The notes below the pieces were generated by a model. It was not told where the DNA came from. It saw nothing but the letters and a program-made list of their open reading frames with translations, and did not search any database. Both the position numbers and the translations under genes were made by a program. From an uncultured Eubacteriales bacterium (lineage in GTDB: Bacteria; Bacillota; Clostridia; Oscillospirales; Oscillospiraceae), in assembly GCA_900549475.1 (NCBI GenBank), contig UROF01000026.1, forward strand, positions 1 to 34,355: 34,355 nucleotides of DNA, read 5' to 3'. Shown here in pieces: positions 25,653-33,456 of this stretch (position 1 is the first letter of the stretch; every line of letters begins with the position of its first letter).

Positions 25653-26063
25653 TTAGGATCGGACCGCCAGCTCCTCCGCCAGGTACTGGATGACCCCCCG
25701 GCGGGTCAGGATGCCGCACAGGGCACCGCGGCTGTCCACGATGGGGACGAAGTTCTGCTCCAGGATGAAGGCGATAACCTGCTCCCGGTCGGCGTCGATC
25801 TGCAGAGACGGACAGAAGTCCTTGCGCACCAGCTCGGTTACCCGGTGGTGCTCCATGTGCTGTGTGTCTGTGGTCCCAGCCGCCATGACGAAGTTGAGGA
25901 AGTCCCCCTCGCTGACGGTGCCGACGTAGCGGCCTTCACCGTCCACCACGGGAATGGCGGTGTAGCCGTGACGGTGCATGACCTCCCAGCCCTGGCGGAC
26001 GGTCTGGTTCTCCCGCAGAAAGACGGTGCTCACCTTCGGGATCATGATCTTTGCTAGATTCAT
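25653..26063 (-). CDS. CBS-domain pair protein
   Basis: 136 residues, start ATG 26063 with AGGTAGG upstream. Two CBS motifs: about 8-65 (VFLRENQTVRQGWEVMHRHG, AIPVVDGEGRYVGTVSEGDF) and about 78-130 (VPIVDSRGALCGILTRRGVI). Such pairs bind adenine nucleotides such as ATP, AMP or c-di-AMP and gate partner proteins. As last gene of the potassium/phosphate operon it may sense nucleotide status for one of the transporters; that is inference from position. Confidence 0.88.
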   Translation of the reverse strand: MNLAKIMIPKVSTVFLRENQTVRQGWEVMHRHGYTAIPVVDGEGRYVGTVSEGDFLNFVMAAGTTDTQHMEHHRVTELVRKDFCPSLQIDADREQVIAFILEQNFVPIVDSRGALCGILTRRGVIQYLAEELAVRS

Positions 26064-26107
26064 AGGTACCTACCTCGCGGGGCGCTGGGGCCCCGCTGCC
26101 TCCGGCT

Positions 26108-26728
26108 TTATGTGTTTTTGATGACGATCTGCTCGATGACGTCGGCGGCGTGCTCGCACAGGTCACAGCAGTGCTCCAGGCCCTCGTACACCGTCTTGGC
26201 CCCCAGCAGGGTCTTATAGTCGATGCTGGAGCCGAAGAGGCTGTGGATGGCCTCGGTGTAAATGGTGTCCGCCTCGCTCTCAATATCATTCACCCGGACC
26301 AGGAGGGCGTGGAGGGGGCCGGGCTTCTTGAAGTTTTTCAACTCGCCTGCGGCCTCATCCAGCACCTTCACGCACTGGTTGACGATCTGGGACAACTCGG
26401 CGGTCTTCTCCGGGATCACGTCGATGCGGTACATGTAGATGTTGAGAATCACCTCGTCCAGGCCGTCGGTGATGTCATCGATGATTTGCACCAGGCGCAG
26501 GATGTCGTCCTGGTCGATGGGGGTGATGAACTCGGTGGAGAGCTTGTTGAGGATGTCGTGGCGGATCTCGTCGGCGGTGTGCTCGATCTCGTGCATCTGG
26601 GTGCGGTAAGCGTTGATGCTCTCGGCGTGGAACTTGCACAGAATCTCCTCCAGCAGGTTGGAGGCCTCCACGCAGTAGGAGGTCTGCTTTTTGATGAGCT
26701 CGAAGTAGTTGTTGCTTTTCTTAGCCAT
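26108..26728 (-). CDS. DUF47 (PhoU-like) Pit accessory protein
   Basis: 206 residues, mostly helical, no membrane segment: NYFELIKKQTSYCVEASNLL, HEIEHTADEIRHDILNKLST, FITPIDQDDILRLVQIIDDI, DGLDEVILNI. This is the DUF47/COG1392 pattern, PhoU-like metal-binding helical bundles that are encoded next to low-affinity Pit phosphate transporters and modulate them. Located 13 bases downstream of pit, with GGAGAAGG as ribosome binding site. Confidence 0.93.
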   Translation of the reverse strand: MAKKSNNYFELIKKQTSYCVEASNLLEEILCKFHAESINAYRTQMHEIEHTADEIRHDILNKLSTEFITPIDQDDILRLVQIIDDITDGLDEVILNIYMYRIDVIPEKTAELSQIVNQCVKVLDEAAGELKNFKKPGPLHALLVRVNDIESEADTIYTEAIHSLFGSSIDYKTLLGAKTVYEGLEHCCDLCEHAADVIEQIVIKNT

Positions 26729-26741
26729 GGTTCCCTTCTCC

Positions 26742-27791
26742 TTACGCGAATATCAGTAGAAACAGTTTCGCCATCCCAAAGCCCAGCAGGCCGCAGCCGG
26801 GGAAGGTGCATACCCAGGTGAGGACCAGGTCCTTCACCACGCTCCAGTTGACGTTGCGCATCCGCCGGGCGGCGCCCACGCCCATGATGGCCGTGGTCTT
26901 GGTGTGGGTGGTGCTGACAGGAATGCCGGTCAGCGACGAGAGCAGCAGGCACAGCGTGGCAGAAAAATCCGCCGCGAAGCCCTGGTAGGGCTTGAGTTTG
27001 ACCATGTCCATGCCCACGGACTTGATGATCCGGTAGCCGCCGATGGAGGTGCCAAGGCCCATCACCACGGAGCACAGGACCATCAGCCAGATGGGGATGA
27101 CGAACTGGGAGGCGCTGCCCTCGCCGTGGGCCATGGCCGCGCCCAAAAGGAAGATGGCCATGAATTTCTGGCCGTCCTGGGCCCCGTGCATGAAGGCCAT
27201 GGCCGCGCCGCCGGCCACCTGGGCGCTGGAAAAGAAGCGCTCACACTTGAGGCGGTTCTGGCCCCGGAAAAGGGCCACCGTCAGCCTGGCGGAGAGGAAG
27301 CCCAGCACAAAGCCCAGGATGGTGGAGAGGAAAATGCCGTAGATGACCTTGATCCACTCTGCGCCGTTGATGCCGGAGAAGCTGTTCTGGATGGCCACTG
27401 CCGCGCCGGAGACGCCGGCGATGAGCGCGTGGCTCTCGCTGGTGGGGATGCCGAAGTACCAGGCCGCCGTGGCCCAGATGACGATGGCCGCCATGGCCGC
27501 GCACAGCGCGATGAGGGCCAGCCGAGAGTCGCCGCCGAAGTCCACCATGTTGTAGATGGTGAAGGTGACCGAGGCGTTGATGGACGTCATGATGAGGACG
27601 CCCAGGAAGTTGAAGATGGCCGCCATGACGATGGCCCTGCGCACCTCGATGGCCCTGGTGGAGACGCAGGTGGCGATGGCGTTGGGGGCGTCCGTCCACC
27701 CGTTGACCAGGATGACGCCCAGGGTCAGCACCGTGGACACCATCAGCATCGGGTTTTCCAGCATCTGCCGGATGAAGTCTGTCACACTCAT
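26742..27791 (-). CDS. pit: Inorganic phosphate transporter, PiT family
   Basis: 349 residues, about ten membrane helices. The two PiT signature repeats are visible: VNGWTDAPNAIATCVSTRAI near the N-terminus with GIPTSESHALIAGVSG, and in the second half FMHGAQDGQKFMAI with GIPVSTTHTKTTAIMGVG. The protein imports metal-phosphate with H+ or Na+. 37 bases separate it from ktrA on the same strand, so phosphate and potassium uptake appear to share one transcript. Confidence 0.95.
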   Translation of the reverse strand: MSVTDFIRQMLENPMLMVSTVLTLGVILVNGWTDAPNAIATCVSTRAIEVRRAIVMAAIFNFLGVLIMTSINASVTFTIYNMVDFGGDSRLALIALCAAMAAIVIWATAAWYFGIPTSESHALIAGVSGAAVAIQNSFSGINGAEWIKVIYGIFLSTILGFVLGFLSARLTVALFRGQNRLKCERFFSSAQVAGGAAMAFMHGAQDGQKFMAIFLLGAAMAHGEGSASQFVIPIWLMVLCSVVMGLGTSIGGYRIIKSVGMDMVKLKPYQGFAADFSATLCLLLSSLTGIPVSTTHTKTTAIMGVGAARRMRNVNWSVVKDLVLTWVCTFPGCGLLGFGMAKLFLLIFA

Positions 27792-27828
27792 ACGATTATC
27801 GAACCTCTTTTGTGTCGGGGCAGCGGCA

Positions 27829-28512
27829 CTACTTGTGGGATACCGCCCACTGGTCCATCTTCAAAAGGCCGTCCTTGCGGCCCACCAGGAACAGGGAGTC
27901 CGCCTTCCGGAAGACGTAATCCGGGTGGATGCTGTCGATGACGAGGCCGTCGTGCTCGATGGCGATGATGTTAAGCCCGAAGCGGCCCCGCAGGTTGGCG
28001 GCGGCCACCGTCTTGCCCACAATCTGATCCGGCGCCTGCATCTTGGTGATATTGATCTTTTCGCTCAGCTGGATGATGTCCAGATCCCGGGCCGTCTCCA
28101 GCCGGCTGGCCAGGCGGATGGCCATGTCCCGTTCCGGGTAGACCACCTCGGCGCCCAGCTTGGCCAGGATGATGCCGTGCTCGGCGCTGGCGGCCTTGGC
28201 GATTACCTTGGGGATCCCCAGGGCCACCAGGTTCAGGGTGGTGAGGATGGAGGTGTCCATCTGTTCGCTGATGCACACCACCGCCACGTCGCAGTTCTGG
28301 ATGCCTGTCTCCTCCAGGGACTTTTTGTCCAGGCTCCGGACCACATAGGCGTTTTCCGTGATTTCCCGCATCTCCCGGACCTTGTTCTCATCCCGGTCCA
28401 GGACGATCAGCTCCGCGCCGGAGGTTGCCAGCTCCTGGGAGAGGGCGAAGCCGAAGCGGCCGATGCCCACAATGCCGTAGGTCATGTTGTTGCTCTGACT
28501 TTTTCCAAACAT
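27829..28512 (-). CDS. ktrA: Potassium channel gating subunit KtrA/TrkA
   Basis: 227 residues. RCK N-domain with Rossmann motif GIVGIGRFGFALSQEL (about 13-28) and acidic end of strand 2 (LIVLDRDENK); RCK C-domain about 140-220 (APDQIVGKTVAAANLRGRFG, DSIHPDYVFRKADSLFLVG). It forms the cytoplasmic ring that binds ATP/ADP or NAD and, in many Firmicutes, c-di-AMP through the C-domain. Start 28512 (GGAG at 9 bases); ATG 28485 is an alternative. 28 bases after ktrB. Confidence 0.94.
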   Translation of the reverse strand: MFGKSQSNNMTYGIVGIGRFGFALSQELATSGAELIVLDRDENKVREMREITENAYVVRSLDKKSLEETGIQNCDVAVVCISEQMDTSILTTLNLVALGIPKVIAKAASAEHGIILAKLGAEVVYPERDMAIRLASRLETARDLDIIQLSEKINITKMQAPDQIVGKTVAAANLRGRFGLNIIAIEHDGLVIDSIHPDYVFRKADSLFLVGRKDGLLKMDQWAVSHK

Positions 28513-28540
28513 ACTAGTTTACTCCTATTTATTCCTATCA

Positions 28541-29839
28541 TCAACCGATTGCCACATTGCCCTCCGGGAAGCTGACCCGCTCTCCCGGTGAGAAATACCA
28601 CAGGGAGGCCACCGTCAGCGGCCCCAGTCTGCCGATGTACATGACCAGGATGGACAAGAGCTTGGCATCCACGCCCAGTCCCGTTGTGATGCCGGTGGAG
28701 AGGCCCACCGTGCCGAAGGCGCTGGTGATCTCGAAGAGGGCGTCCATCAGGGATACCTCCGGCTCCATGACCACCATCAGCCACGTCCCTGTCACCACCA
28801 CCGCCAGGGCCAGCAGCGTCACCACCGCCGCCTTGCGGAAGGCGTCCTTGGGGATGGCGTGGCGGAAGGCCTTCTCCGACTTGTTGGTGGCGGCGGCCTT
28901 GATGCCCTGGATGAGCACGAAGAAGGTGCTGGTTTTCACGCCGCCGCCGGTGGAGCCGGGGGACGCGCCGATGAACATCAGCACCGTCAGCACCAGCAGC
29001 CCCGCGTTGGAGAAGTTGCCCAGGGGGTAGGTGGAAAAGCCCGCGGTTCGGGCGGAGACGCTGTGGAAAAAGGCTCCCAGCCATGTCACATCCTCCGTCA
29101 GCTTCAGCAGCAGGGTGCCCACCACGATCAGCGCCGCGCTCACCGTGAGGACGATCTTGGCGTGCATGGAGTACTTCTTCCACCGGAACTTGTGGGACCA
29201 CATCTCCCGGATGACCAGAAAGCCGATGCCGCCGAAGAAGATGAGGCCGCAGGTGATGAGGTTGAGCAGCACGTCGTCCCGGTAGGGGATCAGGTTCTGT
29301 AGGTTGCCCAGGATGTCGAAGCCGGAGTTGTTGAAGGCGGCCACGGAGTGGAACAGGCTGATGCCCAGGGCCTTCAAAGGCGGATAGTCCTGGCAGAAGA
29401 CGATGAAGTTCAGCGCCGCGCCGGTGCTCTCAATGATCAGCGTGGTGAGCAGGACGTTCTTGATAAAGCGCATCACGCCCTTCCCGGAGTCCAGGTTGGA
29501 GGCCTCCCGGATCAGGTTGCGGCCCTTCAGGTCCAGCTTGCGGCCCGTGGCCAGGATGATGCCGGCGCCCACGGAGGTGACGCCCAGGCCCCCCACCTGG
29601 ATGAGCATGGCCAGGATGAACTGCCCCAGGGGCGTGAAGGTGTCGCCGGCGTCCACGGCGATAAGGCCGGTGACGCACACGGCGCTGGTGGAGGTGTACA
29701 GCGCGTCGATGTAGGCGAGGTCCACGCCCTCCCGCACGCTGAAGGGGAGGATCAGCAGCACCGAGCCCAGCAAGATCACCATTGCGAAGCCCAGCGCGAT
29801 CAGCCGCGCCGGGGACTGTGTTCTGAAGAGACGTTTCAT
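28541..29839 (-). CDS. ktrB: Potassium-translocating subunit KtrB/TrkH
   Basis: 432 residues. Four pore loops of the SKT superfamily are present, each with its filter glycine: TSTSAVCVTGL, AAFNNSGFD, SARTAGFSTYPLG and TSAFGTVGLST. The intramembrane gate loop GASPGSTGGGVKTSTFF follows pore loop 3. The length (below 460) and no N-terminal extension fit KtrB better than TrkH. ATG 29839 overlaps the stop of the response regulator (ATGA), so regulator and channel are translationally coupled. Confidence 0.94.
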   Translation of the reverse strand: MKRLFRTQSPARLIALGFAMVILLGSVLLILPFSVREGVDLAYIDALYTSTSAVCVTGLIAVDAGDTFTPLGQFILAMLIQVGGLGVTSVGAGIILATGRKLDLKGRNLIREASNLDSGKGVMRFIKNVLLTTLIIESTGAALNFIVFCQDYPPLKALGISLFHSVAAFNNSGFDILGNLQNLIPYRDDVLLNLITCGLIFFGGIGFLVIREMWSHKFRWKKYSMHAKIVLTVSAALIVVGTLLLKLTEDVTWLGAFFHSVSARTAGFSTYPLGNFSNAGLLVLTVLMFIGASPGSTGGGVKTSTFFVLIQGIKAAATNKSEKAFRHAIPKDAFRKAAVVTLLALAVVVTGTWLMVVMEPEVSLMDALFEITSAFGTVGLSTGITTGLGVDAKLLSILVMYIGRLGPLTVASLWYFSPGERVSFPEGNVAIG

Positions 29840-30549
29840 TCCTCTTTTTCTCCATTCATACGGTAGCCGACGCCCAGCTCGTTGGTGATGTACCAGGAGC
29901 CCCCGGGCTTGACGCCGAATTTTTTGCGGATATTGGCCATGTTGACCTGCAGCCGCTTGACGCTGCCCTCATCGGAGCGGCCCCACACCCCCTTGATGAT
30001 GGCCGAGTAGGTCATCATCTTGCCGCAGTGCTCCGAGAGCAGGGCAACGATGTTGTACTCGGTCTGGGAGAGCTTGACCTCCCCGCCCCGGACGAAGACC
30101 TGACGGGCGTCGTAGTCGATAACTAGGTCCCGGACGTGGAAGCGGCCGCCGGGGAGCTTTCCGCTGTCCGCCCGGTGCTGGTAGTTGCGCAGGACCGTTC
30201 GGACGCGGGCCAGCAGCTCCGCCGAGCTGAAGGGCTTGGTTACGTAGTCGTTGGCCCCGCCGTCCAGGGCCCGCACCTTGTCCTGGTCGTCCGAGCGGGC
30301 CGAGAGCACGATGACGGGGGTGAGGGAGTCCCGCCGGGCGAAGGACAAAAATTCCATCCCGTCCATGTCGGGCAGCCCCAGGTCCAGGATCACCGCGTCC
30401 GGCAGGTGGGAGGCGAAGAGGGTCTTGGCCAGGGCGCAGGTCTCCGCCGGGACCACCTGGTAGTCCGCGGACTCCAGCATGGTGGACACCACCGAGCGGA
30501 CGTTGGCGTCGTCCTCCACCAGGAGGATCTTGTACTTGTTATTCGTCAT
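29836..30549 (-). CDS. KdpE-like response regulator
   Basis: 237 residues from ATG 30549 (GGAGG at 9 bases); the frame extends to 30714 inside the kinase gene but that part is not used. Receiver domain 1-120: VEDD, phosphoacceptor D56 in VILDLGLPDMDG, VLSARSDDQDK, KPFSSAELLARVR. OmpR-type winged helix about 135-235 (LSQTEYNIVALLSEHCGKMM, WGRSDEGSVKRLQVNMANIR). The order LGLPDMDG and the RxxGxSWYITNELGVGYRM-type end resemble KdpE. Its gene overlaps the kinase gene by 11 bases and ktrB by 4. Confidence 0.93.
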   Translation of the reverse strand: MTNNKYKILLVEDDANVRSVVSTMLESADYQVVPAETCALAKTLFASHLPDAVILDLGLPDMDGMEFLSFARRDSLTPVIVLSARSDDQDKVRALDGGANDYVTKPFSSAELLARVRTVLRNYQHRADSGKLPGGRFHVRDLVIDYDARQVFVRGGEVKLSQTEYNIVALLSEHCGKMMTYSAIIKGVWGRSDEGSVKRLQVNMANIRKKFGVKPGGSWYITNELGVGYRMNGEKEE

Positions 30550-31597
30550 CGGTGATGTCCTCCTTTCCCAGGGTGAAGCGAAACAGCGCGCCGCCGCCCC
30601 TGCGGTTTTCCGCGGTGATCTCCCCGCCGTGGGCCTTGATGATGGTGGCGCAGACGGAAAGGCCGATGCCGGCGTTGCGCTTGCGGCCGTCGGGCGTGCT
30701 CTCCAGGGCCTCATAGCTGCCGGAGAAGATGTGGCTGAGCCGGTCCTCCCGGATGCCGCAGCCGTTGTCGGCGACCTCGAAAATGGCCCGGCGCCCCAGG
30801 GTGAAGACCCGCAGGGACAGCGTGGTCATCCCCTCGGCGTGGAGGACTGCGTTCTCCAGCAGGTTGATGAGGACCTGCTCGATGAGGATGGCGTCCACCG
30901 GAATGGCCACCATGTCCTCCGGCAGCTCCAGCGCCACCTCCTGGCCTGGGTAGCGGCTGTGGAACTTGGTCATGGCGGAGTCGATGAGCTCATCCAGGAT
31001 CACCGGCGTTTTGGCGATCTCGATGCGCTCGCTGCCGATGCGGGTGATGGAGAGGAGGTTTTCCACCATCCGCACCAGCCACTCGGAATCCTCCTGGATG
31101 CTCTTGAGCATCAGGTCCCGCTGCTGGTCGGTCAGCTGCTCCCGCTTGTCCAGCAGGGTGGAGCTGGCGCTGTAGATGGTGGTCAGGGGCGTACGCAGGT
31201 CGTGGGACACGGCCCGCAGGAGGTTGGCCCGCATCCGCTCCTTCTCGCTCTCCGCCTTGGCTGCCTTGTGCTGCTTGACCCTGGTGGTCAGCATGCCCGT
31301 CAGCACCGCGATGGTCACCATGATGACCGCGGAGATGAGGTTCCTCCGGACGGTGAAGTTCAGGGTGAAGTAGGGGTAGGTGAAGGCGTAGTTCACCGCC
31401 AGCGTCCCCGCCACGGCGGACACCACGCCATAGACGTAGCCCTCCGTCAGCAGGGAGATCAGAAAGACGGCGAAGACGAAGACCGTCGTCACGTGCTCCC
31501 GGACGCCCAGGGTCTGGATGAGGATGCTCAAAACCAGCGCCAGGAGGAAGATCGCCGCCGCCAGGAGCGTGTTTTTTACGGCCTCTCTCATTTTCAT
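30539..31597 (-). CDS. KdpD-like sensor histidine kinase lacking the KdpD/USP N-terminal sensor
   Basis: 352 residues; ATG 31597 or 31591, both served by GGGAGAGAGG. Residues about 8-100 form four closely spaced helices of the DUF4118 type found in KdpD (VREHVTTVFVFAVFLISLLT, GVVSAVAGTLAVNYAFTYPY). The kinase core follows: H-box LLRAVSHDLRTPLTTIYSAS with H132, N-box INLLENAVLHA, G-boxes DNGCGI and NAGIGLSV. Classical KdpD is about 900 residues with an ATP-binding KdpD domain and a universal-stress domain in front; both are missing. It probably reports potassium or osmotic state to the regulator encoded next. No kdpFABC genes are in view. Confidence 0.92.
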   Translation of the reverse strand: MKMREAVKNTLLAAAIFLLALVLSILIQTLGVREHVTTVFVFAVFLISLLTEGYVYGVVSAVAGTLAVNYAFTYPYFTLNFTVRRNLISAVIMVTIAVLTGMLTTRVKQHKAAKAESEKERMRANLLRAVSHDLRTPLTTIYSASSTLLDKREQLTDQQRDLMLKSIQEDSEWLVRMVENLLSITRIGSERIEIAKTPVILDELIDSAMTKFHSRYPGQEVALELPEDMVAIPVDAILIEQVLINLLENAVLHAEGMTTLSLRVFTLGRRAIFEVADNGCGIREDRLSHIFSGSYEALESTPDGRKRNAGIGLSVCATIIKAHGGEITAENRRGGGALFRFTLGKEDITDDE

Positions 31598-31625
31598 AAG
31601 CCTCTCTCCCCACTTGCCCGAGGGC

Positions 31626-31634
31626 ATTTTACCA
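31626..31634 (-). promoter_or_regulatory. Extended -10 promoter of the potassium/phosphate operon
   Basis: TGGTAAAAT on the minus strand, about 29 bases before the kinase start, with no clear -35. It would drive the whole unit 31597-25653. Confidence 0.45.
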
Positions 31635-31717
31635 TGGAAGCGACTAAGGCGCGGCAAAGGGATAGACCTGATCCGACGGGATCCGCGCCTCCTGCCGCCG
31701 GGCGGCGGATTCCAGGA

Positions 31718-31762
31718 CAAAACCAGGACCGCCGCCCTGAGGGGGCAGCGGTCCTGGTTTTG
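31718..31762 (-). terminator. Terminator of the secG transcript
   Basis: 15-bp stem CAAAACCAGGACCGC (31718-31732) / complement (31748-31762); the 3' side on the minus strand ends GGTTTTG. It lies 10 bases past the secG stop. Confidence 0.75.
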
Positions 31763-31771
31763 CAGCGGGGA

Positions 31772-31936
31772 TCAGGGCAGGATGTTCAAAACCAGGGTGA
31801 GAAGGATGAACACCGCGCCGATCCACTTGGTGGCCTTTGCCAGCTTGGCGTCGAAGCTCTTGGCCTTGCCCTTTGCCATAAAGGTGTCGGCCACGCCGCC
31901 GATGGTGCCGGAGAGACCGGCGCTCTTGCCGGAATC
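31772..31936 (-). pseudogene. secG: SecG, N-terminal membrane helix missing
   Basis: The last 54 codons read DSGKSAGLSGTIGGVADTFM, then AKGKAKSFDAKLAKATKWIG and a hydrophobic end (AVFILLTLVLNILP), the second half of the Sec translocon subunit SecG. In intact SecG this is preceded by a first membrane helix and (I)VVLLQ; here the upstream codons are polar and Arg-rich, and there is no in-frame start codon or ribosome binding site between the promoter and the conserved part. About 25-30 codons appear deleted. SecG is not essential in most bacteria. Confidence 0.75.
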
Positions 31937-31985
31937 GTTGATGGAAGTGCGCCGGGGCGCACGAAGCTCATTTTCACAGGTACTT

Positions 31986-32014
31986 ATGATACCATAAGCC
32001 TGTGCGGAATGCAA
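31986..32014 (-). promoter_or_regulatory. Promoter of secG
   Basis: TTGCAT, 17 bases, TATCAT on the minus strand. The only in-frame ATG upstream of the SecG sequence is inside this -35 box, confirming that the gene has lost its start. A GTGCGCC/GGCGCAC hairpin follows in the leader (about 31948-31963). Confidence 0.6.
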
Positions 32015-32066
32015 GAGGGAATCCGCCGGAATTTTTTCGTCCGGCCCGGGCAGAGGGGAAAATAAG

Positions 32067-32080
32067 AGAACAGGTGTTGC
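32067..32080. promoter_or_regulatory. LexA (SOS) box
   Basis: AGAACAGGTGTTGC matches the Gram-positive box CGAAC-RNRY-GTTYC at GAAC-AGGT-GTT, with deviations only at the outer positions. It overlaps the -35 element of lexA, so LexA would repress its own gene. Confidence 0.75.
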
Positions 32081-32105
32081 ATTTCCTCCCGCCCTGTGTT
32101 AAGAT
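32077..32105 (+). promoter_or_regulatory. Promoter of lexA
   Basis: TTGCAT, 17 bases, TAAGAT; the -35 lies inside the SOS box. Confidence 0.7.
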
Positions 32106-32166
32106 GGGAAAAACAAGCCACAGACAGGGGGCCGCCCCGCGGCCCGGAGCACACAGGAGGAGCGCC

Positions 32167-32766
32167 ATGCCGAAGAAAACCCAGATGACGGACCGGATCT
32201 ACGCCTATCTCCGGGAGGTGATCCCCCGGCAGGGCTATGCCCCCTCGGTGCGGGAGATCTGCGAGGCGGTGGGCCTCAAGTCCCCCTCCACGGTCCACTT
32301 CCACCTCAAGCGGCTCCAGGAGCGGGGGCTCATCGAGAAGGGGGACGGCAAGGGCCGGGCCCTGGTTCTCACCGGCCGGGAGGAGGCGGCGGATCCCCGG
32401 CGGATCCCCATCTTGGGCGCCGTGGCCGCCGGCGCGCCCATCCTGGCCCAGGAGTGCGTGGAGGACTACCTCACCTTCGACTGCGGCGGCCGGGAGGGGG
32501 AGAGCTTCGCCCTGCGGGTCCGGGGGGAGTCCATGATCAACGCGGGGATTTTGCCCGGGGACCTGGTGGTGGTCCGCCGGCAGCAGACCGCGGAGAACGG
32601 GGAGATCGTGGTGGCCCTCCTGGAGGACGAGGCCACGGTGAAGCGGCTGTCCCGGAGAAACGGCCAGGTCTGGCTTCTGCCGGAGAACGAGGCCTATCAG
32701 CCCATTGACGGCACCTATGCCCAGATTTTGGGGAAGGTGGTGGCCGTGGTGCGGCAGTACCGTTGA
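32167..32766 (+). CDS. lexA: LexA repressor
   Basis: 199 residues from ATG 32167 (GGAGG at 6 bases). Residues 1-65: winged helix-turn-helix typical of LexA (IYAYLREVIPRQGYAPSVRE, LKSPSTVHFHLKRLQERGLI). Residues 80-199: S24-family self-cleaving domain. Cleavage site GAVAAGAP (between A88 and G89), nucleophile S122 (RGESMINAGILPGD) and general base K159 (EDEATVKRL) are all present. Represses SOS genes and is inactivated by RecA-filament-stimulated self-cleavage. Autoregulation is supported by the SOS box on its promoter. Confidence 0.97.
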   Translation: MPKKTQMTDRIYAYLREVIPRQGYAPSVREICEAVGLKSPSTVHFHLKRLQERGLIEKGDGKGRALVLTGREEAADPRRIPILGAVAAGAPILAQECVEDYLTFDCGGREGESFALRVRGESMINAGILPGDLVVVRRQQTAENGEIVVALLEDEATVKRLSRRNGQVWLLPENEAYQPIDGTYAQILGKVVAVVRQYR

Positions 32767-32793
32767 GGACGGGAGAAGGAAGAAAACATGCAA

Positions 32794-32832
32794 AGTCCGC
32801 CGGGATGCCATAGGCATCCCGGCGGACTCTTT
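32794..32832 (+). terminator. Rho-independent terminator of lexA
   Basis: Perfect 16-bp stem AGTCCGCCGGGATGCC / complement, loop ATA, then CTTTTC. Confidence 0.88.
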
Positions 32833-32844
32833 TCGTGGGAAGCG

Positions 32845-33456
32845 TCACGGCTCCAGGTGGATGGTCCAGTTCTCCAGGCCAAAGAACACGGAGGTGGCGG
32901 TGGGGGACATCCCCTGGGCCACCCCCTCGTGGGTCAGCAGCGTGTCCTGCTGAAAGCAGACGGGGGCGATGGGGGTGGTGCCCAGCAGGTGGGCGCAGAG
33001 CTGCCGGGCGGCGTAGGAGCGGTCTGTGGAGGAGGTGAAGGCCTGGAGCAGGGCGTCGGTGACGACGTTGGCGTAGCCGCCGTAGTTGAGGCTGCCGCCG
33101 GAGCCCACCAGGTCCGCGATGTCCCAGTCGGCGGTGAGGCGCACCTCGCCGTAGTAGAGGTCGAACTCCCCCGCGGCCAGGGCCGCCAGATACGCCTCCC
33201 AGGGCAGGGTCTCCACCGTGATCTGCCAGTCCAGCAGGGACAGACTCTCGGCAATGAAGGAGGCGCAGGCCACCCGGAAGCTGTTCTCCTCGTTGACCAG
33301 AAGGGTCAGAGCCTGCCGCTGGCCCGTGTCGCCTCCGGCGTCGGCCAGGGCCTCCACGGCGTCCTCATAGCGGTAGGACGGGGCCAGATCCTCGGGGTAG
33401 AGGGCGGACAGGGGGGAGATGGGGAAGGCGGCGGCCAGGGCGTTGCCGGAGAGGAG
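32845..33456 (-). pseudogene. ABC-transporter solute-binding protein, C-terminal fragment
   Basis: About 203 residues, from LLSGNALAAAFPISPLSALY to the stop at 32845: a helical segment around EDAVEALADAGGDTGQRQAL, TVETLPWEAYLAALAAGEFD, YYGEVRLTADWDIADLVGSG, SLNYGGYANVVTDALLQAFT, ending in PVCFQQDTLLTHEGV. This is the C-terminal half of an SBP_bac_5-type protein. The N-terminal part, signal peptide and start are missing; in frame upstream comes an unrelated DUF917 fragment. It is not the missing end of the 9.9-kb binding protein: there the sequence ends inside this homologous region rather than before it. Confidence 0.72.

Noticed and set aside
29836..31597. Kdp potassium ATPase regulators in the strict sense
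   Set aside because: No kdpA/B/C/F genes are present and the kinase lacks the diagnostic KdpD N-terminal domain, so I call them KdpDE-like only.
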